A stretch of DNA of 64,000 nucleotides from Perognathus longimembris pacificus (lineage: Eukaryota > Chordata > Mammalia > Rodentia > Heteromyidae), in NCBI RefSeq assembly GCF_023159225.1, contig NC_063161.1, positions 125,216,958 to 125,280,957 of the forward strand, in the 5' to 3' direction. A program made the translations under genes and the position numbers. This document shows, in pieces, positions 55,432 to 64,000 of this stretch (its first letter is position 1; every line of letters begins with the position of its first letter). The notes beneath the pieces were generated by a model. The model was not told the origin of the DNA. It saw only the letters and a list, made by a program, of their open reading frames with translations, and searched no databases.

Positions 55432-55665
55432 AAAATGCAGGTTCTTGAACCCAATATCACACCCATGAAATCAGAATGTGTCACAGTAAAGTCTATATAC
55501 TATTTCCTCAACCTCCTAAGATGCTCTGGTGGAAGAAAAGCACCATTCTCAACCTCACTGGGTCTTATCCCCGATGCCCATGAGAGCCATCTGGAGAGCT
55601 TGAGTTTGCCTGGGCTGTACCCTGAGAGATTCTGACTTAACCAGTCTGGAGTAGGGTCTGAGAAG
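55432..55665 (+). mobile_element. MER5-like hAT relic, right part
   Basis: Resumes after the SINE block with AAAATGCAGGTTCTTGAACC. Then CATCTGGAGAGCTTG and GAGAGATTCTGACTTAACCAGTCTGGAGTAGGGTCTGAGA, both typical of MER5. May be one or two copies. Confidence 0.5.
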
Positions 55666-55669
55666 GGCT

Positions 55670-56305
55670 ATGCTGTCGGAAATCTCCCTGGGTGGTTGCA
55701 GCAGAATAGTTCACAGCTACTAATAGCTGCTTGTCAGGGGGAGGGAGGATTCCAGCTATAAACACCGGGTTGGCACACCTGAAACTGCTGGGCTGCGTGA
55801 GGACTTCAGACACAGGCCTGGGAGGACCGGCTCTCATTCGGGGCATCCAATAGAGCTGCACAGAGCACTGAGAGATGATCAGTGTATACACACGCTGAAG
55901 AGCCCCATGCTGGCCTTTCTACCCAGTGTCTAGGAGCCTGCCCTTTATGGCTGCTGTTGTTGTCTGGAAAGTAGATGTGTGTGTAATATTTTGACTCTCA
56001 GTGACATAGAAAACCTTCCTGTCAGTGGCTGTCTTGTGTCTTGCTTTGTGCCATGAACTGTTTCTGTTATTATAACTAACAATGTAGGTATGTATTCTAA
56101 TTGGCCCTTTGAGATAAGTCGCCACCCACGAGACAAGAAAGCCACAAGTTTTCAGCAAACACCTGTCACAATATTTGTTTTTATGAGCACCGAAATTGTT
56201 TTAAAATATGTTAGATGCACTTACCAAGCATGCTTTTACAATACATTTATTGAGGTATATTTTGTCATCAGTAAAATGTGTCAAATTAAATGTACAGTTT
56301 GCTGA
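55670..56305. other. Intergenic, unclassified
   Basis: Nothing recognised before the TG repeat. Confidence 0.45.
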
Positions 56306-56306
56306 G

Positions 56307-56310
<4 letters not shown>

Positions 56311-56361
<51 letters not shown>
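56311..56361. repeat. (TG)n microsatellite
   Basis: Pure TG run, followed by a short composite SINE fragment (to about 56470, antisense). Confidence 0.95.
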
Positions 56362-56362
<1 letters not shown>

Positions 56363-56474
56363 TCCTGGGGGGCTTGAACTCAGGGCTTGTGCTCTGTCCT
56401 TGAACTTTTTCTCTCAAGGCTGCCAGTCACTCAGGTCTCCACTTCTGGCTTTTTACGACCCATTACTTTTTCTC

Positions 56475-58150
56475 AGCTATTTTTACCTGTCTATCCATAA
56501 GCACAGATCTCCAGTGAATGAGCTGATTCACAGTCACTTATGTCAAAGGAAAGTATGAAAGGGATGCAGAACCCTACCAAAAGAAGTTTCTGGATAAGAA
56601 AACAGGTTACTGTTAACTGAAAGGGAAGTGAGAAATATAGGCCATTGGTGGCACTGGCTTCTTTCCATGAACTGGCAGAGGAGGAGACCACACTGAAACC
56701 TGGAGAATTCTCCCTGAGGTGGGGAATGTCTGGAACAATGAGCACTCTGAGGAAGAAGCAGTCTTGGGTTTCAGATATAAGAAACTGACTTACTAAAAGT
56801 GTAAAAGCTGTGATACTCATGGTAGTTTATATGTCCCCCAATTCTTTATCATTTCTCCCTTTAAGAGATAGAGTTTCAGTGTGAGATGGTCTCATTAGGT
56901 CAATTGTGATACATAGGGAGAGGATGGGAAATTATACTTTATTATTTCTAGTACTGGTCCATAAAAGATATGGCTGCTTCCATCTTGGCCACTATCTGGG
57001 ACCAGGGGCCTCTGGAAGCAGTTAGAAGAGATAACATACAGCAGTCCCCAAGGAAGGGACAGTTCTGCCACAACTTGCAAATCAAACAGGACACAGGAGG
57101 ACATGGAGGCCGAAGGACTTGTGTGTATAGAATTGATTGATCCATTTGAAGATCTGAGAAGTTTCTTTTGAATAGTCCACATACCCAGTTCTGCTGGCTC
57201 TTCATCTTAATCTACCAGATCTCCATCCAGATCTGTCTGGATTTACTTATTTATCCAGATTTCTCTTCTTGCATCTACTTCACTTATTTGTTGTTCATTT
57301 TTCAGTCACATTTAGATTGCCAATGCAATAGGAATCTACTAACATTAATATCTATTCATCAGCTAATATCAATCAGCACTAGGGCTGGTACCATGTAACA
57401 AGGTACTAGCTTTACTAGTGGAATGGGCTGTATGTGTGAGATTACTTCATAACACGGGGCCTAAGATAGCAAACACGACCACAGGAGACCCTAGATTTAA
57501 GGAACACCTGTCACTTTAGCCTCATGCTTTTATTATGGAGGGCCAGATGGATGATGAGAACATAGGATATTCTATTTCAATTAGGTAAAACCTTCCTTTA
57601 TTCAAATCCCAAGTTAATACTCATTGACTTTTTTATTTTTTTTTTTTAAGAGCCAAAGAATCTTAGTCTTATCTGGCTGGGAAATGTCGACTAGTCTAGA
57701 TGACATTCAACAGATCCAATTTGGCAGGGTGATATATGGGCATCAAGCCACATGAACTATTTCCATTTTCATAGAGATGCTCATAAAGATGAAATAAACC
57801 CTGCCATGACTGTTGTCTGTGGCAGTTTCTAACACCACAGAAGAGTTGTTTGTTTGTTTGTTTTTACATACAATAATGATCTGGTGCTCCAGAGATGAAC
57901 AGAATTCCTGTTATTCTGAGCACTTCCCTGACATAAAGGTTCTGATGTAAGCATAGGAATTTTAATTTTTACTTTAAAAATTATCTTATTTATTTTTACT
58001 TTTTTTTTTTTTTTTTGCTTACTCTGTTCAAGGATGGGAGGAGCCACTTCAGTAGCTTCTGAAGCAAATACATTCGCATCACCACAATTACTCTAGCAAA
58101 CCTGGTTCCCTTAGCTCCTGCTATATTGTGCAGAGCTAGTGATTGAGTTT
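56475..58150. other. Intergenic, repeat-poor
   Basis: About 1.7 kb with no recognised repeat apart from T-rich runs at 57630 and 58000. No gene recognised. Confidence 0.45.
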
Positions 58151-58168
58151 ACACTGGGATTTTATTTT

Positions 58169-58371
58169 ATTTTATTTTTGGCCAGTTCTGGGGCTTGGAC
58201 TCAGGGCCCGAGCACTGTCCCTGGCTTCTTTTTGCTCAAGGCTAGCACTCTGCCACCTGAGCCACAGCGCCACTTCTGGCCATTTTCTGTATATGTGGTG
58301 CTGGGGAATTGAACCCAGGGCCTCATTTATACGAGGCAAGCACTCTTGCCACTAGGCCATATCCCCAGCCC
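58169..58371 (-). mobile_element. Dimeric ID SINE
   Basis: Target duplication CTGGGATTTTATTTT at 58154-58168 and 58372-58386. Confidence 0.9.
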
Positions 58372-58582
58372 CTGGGATTTTATTTTTATCTATTCTTTAT
58401 CTGTAACATAGGAAAGATATAGCTTAGCAGCCATATAAGGACCTTAGAGAACTATCTGGAAATTACTCCTTGAGGCAGCATGGGCACAATTGGCAACACA
58501 TTTGGCAGCCACTGGTGGAAGGGGGTGGTGGTGGTAACAGTGCACTGTAGTAAGACTAAATGGTGTCTAATAGAAGTTTCCT

Positions 58583-58790
58583 GGGGCTGGGAATATGGCC
58601 TAGTGGCAAGAGTGCTTGCCTCATATACATGAAGCCCTAGGTTTGATTCCCCAGCACCACATATGTAGAAAATGGCCAGAAGTGGCGCTGTGGCTCAAGT
58701 GGCAGAGTGCTAGCCTTGAGCAAAAAGAAGCCAGGGACAGTGCTCAGGCCCTGAGTCCAAGGCCCAGGACTGGCAAAAAAAAAAAAAAAA
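58583..58790 (+). mobile_element. Dimeric ID SINE
   Basis: Target duplication AGAAGTTTCCT at 58572-58582 and 58791-58801. Confidence 0.92.
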
Positions 58791-58924
58791 AGAAGTTTCC
58801 TCATGAAGGAAGCTTTCAGTAGTTCTGGGAACCAGTGAAATAGCCACTAGTCACATGTGGCATTTAGATACTTGAAAAGTAGCTAGCAAGACTTAAAAAT
58901 ATGTATATGTATATATATATATAT

Positions 58925-59095
58925 ATTTAATTATTCATTGTCAAAATAATGTACAGAGGGGTTACAGTTACAAACACAAGGCAGTGAGTACATTTCTTAT
59001 CAAACTTTTTACCTCCTCTTTCATTTTTCTCCCACCTTCCCCCCTCCCCAATTCCCTTCCCACCTCCCTTAAGATGTACAGTTGGTTTACCTGGA
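58925..59095 (-). mobile_element. Short L1 3' end, antisense
   Basis: Complement of the family 3' UTR (GTAATAATGTACAGAG-like start, C-rich block around 59027-59065, AGTTGGTTTAC end). Preceded by a TA-rich run. Confidence 0.7.
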
Positions 59096-59124
59096 TATAA
59101 AACAAAGTCTATTTTCTTTAAAGG

Positions 59125-59561
<437 letters not shown>

Positions 59562-59831
59562 ACATAACCAGCAAAATGCTAGATTGGAGGTGTGGCTCAA
59601 ATGTTAGAGTACCAGGCTGGCAAGTAAGCAAGCCAGGAAAACAAACTGAGAAAGCATGAGGTCCAGAGTTAAAGCCTCAATCTCAGCCAAAAAAGGTAGA
59701 AGAAGAGAGATACAGAGAAAACAAATTCTGCTGTTTATTTTTAAGTTTAATTTTAATTAATTTAAGTCACAAGTAGCTAGTGGCTACTGTATTAAGCAGT
59801 ATATTGAAGAGTATCATTCTTTAAAATCGTG

Positions 59832-60058
59832 AGTTTCACTCCTGTAATCCTAGCTACTCAGGCTGTTGAGATCTGAGGATCACACTTCTAAGCCAGTCTG
59901 GACAGAGAAGTCCATGAGACTCTTATCTCCAATAAACTACTGAGGAAAATTCAGAAGTGGCGCTGTGGCTCAACTGGTAGAGCTCTAGCCTTGTGCACAA
60001 AGAGGCTCAGGGACAGCACCCATGCCCTGACTTCAAGCCCCAAGATGGGAACAAATAA
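59832..60058 (+). mobile_element. B1/ID composite SINE
   Basis: CCTGTAATCCTAGCTACTCAGG ... GGCGCTGTGGCTCAACTGGTAGAG ... CTTCAAGCCCC. Confidence 0.75.
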
Positions 60059-60084
60059 AGATAAAATTGTGAGTTTTTTAAAGA

Positions 60085-60378
60085 ATGGCTATGCTAGGAG
60101 GCAGAAATGGGGAGTATTATAGTTCAAGGCCAGCTCAGGTAAAGTTAGTGAAATTCTCACTTCAACCAACAGACTGGGCATGGTGATACATGTATAATCC
60201 AAGCTTTGTGGGAGACATAGGTATGGGGGGTTGTGGTCTACAGCCCATACTGGAAAAAAATGCAAAACTCTTACCAAGAAATGACTAAAACAAGAAAGTG
60301 CTAAGAGCATGATTCAAGTGATAGAGCACTTGCTTAGCAAGCATGAAGGCCTGAGTTCAACCCCAGTACTGTCAAGAA
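60085..60378 (+). mobile_element. Older B1 plus tRNA-like SINE
   Basis: B1-like left parts, then a clearly ID/tRNA-like unit (TTCAAGTGATAGAGCACTTGCTTAGCAAGCATGAAGG ... GAGTTCAACCCC). Confidence 0.65.
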
Positions 60379-60421
60379 AGAAAGGAGAAAGCAAGCATGC
60401 AAACACACAAGAAAGAGAGCA

Positions 60422-60631
60422 GGGCTGGGAATATAGCCTCATTGCAAGAGTGCTTGCCTCATATACATGAAGCCATGGGTTCAGTTCCCCAGCACCACAT
60501 ATATAGAAAACAGCCAGAAGTGGTGCTATGGCTCAAGTGGTAGAGTGCTAACCTTGAGCAAAAGGAAGCCAGGGACAGTGCTCAGACCCTGAGTCCAAGC
60601 CCTAGGACTGGCAAGAAAACAAAAAAAAGAA
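60422..60631 (+). mobile_element. Dimeric ID SINE
   Basis: Two monomers and an A-rich tail. Followed directly by a (GGAA)n tract. Confidence 0.88.
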
Positions 60632-60655
60632 AGAGTAACAGAAGGCAGGCAGGAA

Positions 60656-60740
60656 GGAGGGAGGGAAGGAAGGAAGGAAGGAAGGAAGGAAGGAAGGAAG
60701 GAAGGAAGGAAGGAAGGAAGGAAGGAAGGAAGGAAGGAAG
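60656..60740. repeat. (GGAA)n microsatellite
   Basis: About 18 pure GGAA units plus variants, at the tail of a dimeric ID SINE. Confidence 0.95.
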
Positions 60741-60858
60741 AACTTAAAAATCCAAAGAAGGTATTTGTAAAAAGAGAAGCATTATGTGTAATTGTATCAA
60801 GAATGTGATGGATGTTGTGGTACATACCTATAATCAGAGCACTAAAGAACTGAGGCAG

Positions 60859-61400
60859 AGACCCGAATAAACATAGACTCTATGTTTTCCCTCATTGGTA
60901 ATAATTAATATACATCTAGGATAGTCCTAGCAGAAGATCACAATAGTTCAACACATAAGATGATGCTACATGAAATGAACTCCAAATTATGGAAAATAAG
61001 TGGTTTATTGTTGTTATTTTCAACGTACCAAGTAAGATTATTTGCTTTTGTCTTTCTTCCCCAGGGTTTTATCCTAGATGTCACTGTTATTGATTTTCAT
61101 ACCCTTGGTATTGTATATATGTTTATTGTAACTAGGGAAGGGAAGGGGACATCAAAACGGAGAGACAAAGGGTAAAAGATGAACCAATGCAACAGTAATA
61201 CTTACAAAACTATATGCTGTAAACCAACTGTACAACTTATGGACAGGGGAGTGAGGAGCATGGGGAGGGGGGAAGGTGGGAGAAAAATGAGGGAGGGGGT
61301 AACAAGTTGGATAAGAAATGTCCTCACTGCCTTATGTATGAAACTGTAACCCCTCTGTACATCACTTTAGCAATAAATTAATTAATTAAAAAAAATTTTA
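60859..61400 (+). mobile_element. L1 3' end inserted in a B1-like SINE
   Basis: Same L1 family 3' end, with the G-rich block (61250-61300) and CCCCTCTGTACATCACTTTA followed by an A/T-rich tail. The flanks AAAGAACTGAGGCAG (60844-60858) and AAAGAGCTGAGGCAG (61623-61637) form a target duplication inside a B1-like element. A dimeric ID SINE sits in its tail. Confidence 0.78.
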
Positions 61401-61620
61401 GGGTCTGGGGATATAGCCTAGTGGCAAGAGTGCCTGCCTCGGATACACGAGGCCCTAGGTTCGATTCCCCAGTACCACATATACAGAAAACGGCCAGAAG
61501 CGGCGCTGTGGCTCAAGTGGCAGAGTGCTAGCCTTGAGCGGGAAGAAGCCAGGGACAGTGCTTAGGCCCTGAGTCCAAGGCCCAGGACTGGCCAAAAAAA
61601 AAAAAAAAAAAAAAAAAAAT
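61401..61620 (+). mobile_element. Dimeric ID SINE in an L1 tail, CpG-rich
   Basis: CpG-rich subtype inserted in the A-rich tail of the L1 at 60859. Confidence 0.9.
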
Positions 61621-61699
61621 TTAAAGAGCTGAGGCAGGAGGATTGTGAGTTTAAGGTCAGCTTGGGCAACACAGAAAGACCCTGTTGTAGAACACAACA

Positions 61700-62440
61700 A
61701 TGAAACAAGAACAAAAGAGAACCACTATTCACACTTCTGCTTTATTTTGAAGAGTATAGTGATTATCCAAGATTGCTTTGAATCCTGCTTTTATTACAAA
61801 GTGTTATATGCTCATAAGCTTCCAGCAGGCATCATTTTTAGGACCTAAAATAAATGATACCACATCTCATGCCTAACTCAAAAACAAAACAAAGCAATGA
61901 AATCCCTCCTTTCCACCGAAATAAGAGTTTAAAAACCAAACAAAATAACCAACCAAGCAAAACCTCCAAAAGTCAGAAGCCAATGGCATGCTATCTCACC
62001 CACCGGAAGCACAGGACCCTGGTCACTGCAGAGGTAACCAAACTGGACTGGCAAAAACATATGGCTGACTTTGCACGATACAATTTGTTGGAAATAATCA
62101 CACCTTTCTCTGCTGTTTTTCAAATTGACACTTTAGGATATGTCTGCCAAAGTTCCTGAGATGCCCTATGATGACTCTCCCACTCATTTCAAGGTGTTTG
62201 GGTTTCCAGCTGATGATAGAGACAGAACAATAGGTCCACACACATGCGCACATACACCCCCCCCACATACACACTTCATTTGAATTGACAAAGTAAGTCC
62301 TTTGAATGAAAACTCCAACTACTTTCTGTGCCAGGTGATGCTGTCTGCTGCATTGGTAAGCTTTAGTCCATGAACACTTCTCCAACTACAGAGGAAAGGC
62401 CATCTTGGACACAAGGTGATGATGACATCAAAGATCAGGC
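61700..62440. other. Intergenic, unclassified
   Basis: Repeat-poor sequence. A 101-codon frame has no recognisable motif. Could lie in the long 3' UTR of the neighbouring gene (MOB3B in human order), but no coding exon confirms this. Confidence 0.35.
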
Positions 62441-62445
62441 TAGTA

Positions 62446-62680
62446 GCCAGGTGCTAGTGGTGTAAGCTTGCAATCCAAGATACGCTGGAGGCTGAGAGCT
62501 GAGGACTATGGTTCAAAGCCATCCAAGACAGGAAAGTCTGTGAGACTCTTATCTTCAATTACCACCAAAAAGCCAGAAGTAGAGCTGTGTCTAAAATGGT
62601 AGTGCATTAGCCTTGAGCATAAAAGTCTCAGGGACAGTGTCCATGCCCTGAGTTCATGGCCTAGTACAGGCACAAAAAAA
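62446..62680 (+). mobile_element. B1/ID composite SINE
   Basis: AGCCAGGTGCTAGTGGTGTAAGC ... AATTACCACCAAAAAGCCAGAAG ... CAGGCACAAAAAA. Confidence 0.72.
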
Positions 62681-62711
62681 AAAAATAAAGATTATGCTGG
62701 TCACTTAAGTT

Positions 62712-62800
62712 TGACCTCCTTCAGAGGTGGGCAAAGTGAGGCCCAGAGATATGGGAAGCCTCATCCAGGGTCAGATAAATAGTGGTACTGGCCACAGTAG
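62712..62800 (-). mobile_element. MIR fragment
   Basis: GTGGGCAAAGTGAGGCCCAGAGATATGGGAAGCCTCATCCAGGGTCAGATA is a short MIR core piece. Confidence 0.5.
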
Positions 62801-64000
62801 TGGAAATACTATTGTCAAGGCCAAACTGCCAATCTGGCAGGCTGGAATTCTTTGTTTTTCCAATGATTGTGTCCAAATACTGGCCATTTGGCTAAAAGTC
62901 AAGAAACTCGCCTGACAAGCAGCAGCCTGGAGGCTTTTGTACAGATGATATGTCTAAAGAAAAGATCCTTTCAAAGGCATCACAATGGCTCTTCACTGAC
63001 AGCTATTTCAAGACACAGCCTGGCTCATTTCAGAGGCTCTGCTTCCTTATGCAGGCTTTCCTAATCTCACCATGCCAGGCCAGCCTTGGCAACTGCACTC
63101 ACCCTGCTTCTCGGAGGGAAGGGCAGTCCTGGCTGGGCCACCTCTTAGGGGAACACAGGTTAGCACAGCACATGCTAAGGCCTAGATGGGCTGTGCTGGG
63201 CCTTTATAACACAAGGTTTTCTATAAATCTTTGGTTCTCAAACGGTCTTCAAATTGTTTAACATAAAGTTCTCATTTTCAAAAGCTTACATATGTATGTG
63301 TATGTACATAGTTATTTATTTTATGTGGGGCTTGAACAAAGGACATGGGTACTGCCCTTTAATTTTTTTCACTCTAGGATGGCACTCAACCATTTGAGCC
63401 ATAGCTCTACTTCTAGAGGTTAATTGGAGATAGGAGTTTCACAGATCCTGCTCAGGCTGGTTTTGAACCTTGATCTTCAGATCTCAGCTTCCTGAATAGC
63501 TAGCATTAGAGGTGTGAGCCACCAGCGAATGACCTGTCAATAACTTTATAAATGGCAACCATTGGCCAGGTGGCAAGTACACATTAGGTGTGAAGTGTGT
63601 GCTTGGTAATTAAAGAGATGGAGAGGAATCGCACTCCACCCCTGTTTTGCAGTAATAGTAACAAGTGTGAGGAGATGAAGTATGTTCGGTAAGGATCTTA
63701 ACAGAATACATGGAACTATAGAATTCACATAATGCAGAGATGTGGGAAGACTGAAAGTCAGGATGAATAGGACGGGGCTTCCTCTCTGTGAAGCCTGCCC
63801 CAAGTGGAGTTTTACTTCCTCCCATCTCTCCGCTGGCTTTCTCTCTTCCTCTTCCCATGCAGCAACTGTGAGGATGTAGTTAGTTATAAGGCAAAAGCAA
63901 GAGAAAAAAAAAACACAAAACAAAACCTCAAGATCTTCAGACATGTCACAAACATAAGTAATAATACCCAAAGTGTTTGCCATGAATCAAGGTCTCCTTA
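62800..64000. other. Right edge of window
   Basis: Contains one antisense composite SINE (63325-63535); the rest is unclassified. I looked for a MOB3B C-terminus on the minus strand and did not find it. Confidence 0.45.
63325..63535 (-). mobile_element. B1/ID composite SINE
   Basis: GTGGGGCTTGAACAAAGG ... TTTGAGCCATAGCTC ... CAGCTTCCTGAATAGCTAGC. Confidence 0.68.

Larger units (their letters stand above)
60785..61690 (+). mobile_element. B1-like SINE split by L1 and a dimeric ID SINE
   Basis: Left part 60785-60858 (GATGTTGTGGTACATACCTATAATC), right part 61623-61690 (GAGCTGAGGCAGGAGGATTGTGAGTTTAAGG). The middle is a later L1 and a dimeric ID element. Confidence 0.7.

Noticed and set aside
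60000..64000. MOB3B terminal coding exon at the right edge
   Set aside because: Expected from human gene order, but no minus-strand sequence here resembles a MOB-family C-terminus.

Overview
This is nuclear DNA from a rodent, almost certainly of the superfamily Geomyoidea (kangaroo rats, pocket mice, pocket gophers). The evidence is about two dozen copies of a dimeric SINE whose left half resembles the rodent tRNA-Ala-like ID element. I recall this structure from the literature as IDL-Geo, restricted to that group. The rest is typical mammalian sequence: spliced genes with long introns, B1-like and composite SINEs, L1 3' ends, MIR, MER5 and MLT1 relics, and many CA/TG microsatellites. There is no prokaryotic gene, CRISPR array or plasmid feature.

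Region 1 (1-6,635, + strand) holds the last five coding exons of TEK (TIE2, the angiopoietin receptor tyrosine kinase): the C-lobe of the kinase domain, the phosphotyrosine tail, the stop codon and a 3' UTR of about 0.9 kb ending at an AATAAA. Region 2 (13,005-27,611, - strand) holds a complete EQTN gene (equatorin, a sperm acrosomal membrane protein). I rebuilt it as eight coding exons with consistent splice sites and phases, 357 residues in all. The two genes lie tail to tail about 6.4 kb apart. TEK followed by EQTN matches the gene order of human 9p21. MOB3B, the next gene in human, is not visible before the right edge.

Region 3 (about 28,000-64,000) has no intact gene that I can support. 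It holds a processed pseudogene of DNAJC24 (DPH4) with an L1 3' end inserted just upstream of its start codon, several further L1 3' ends, two endogenous-retrovirus solo LTRs with perfect 6-bp target duplications, and dense SINE clusters, many with clear target-site duplications.

The most interesting points are these. (i) Exon 2 of EQTN is an expanded, acidic, tyrosine-rich block that contains the exact heptapeptide of the FLAG epitope core and a 9-residue tandem repeat. (ii) One L1 is flanked by a 60-bp direct repeat, far longer than usual. (iii) The window contains what look like intermediates linking the 'Geo' monomer of the dimeric SINE to older tRNA-like monomers in B1-composite SINEs. 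(iv) Both solo LTRs are well preserved, one with an internal 68-bp duplication and one with a perfect YY1-type motif. I saw no convincing new multi-gene system.
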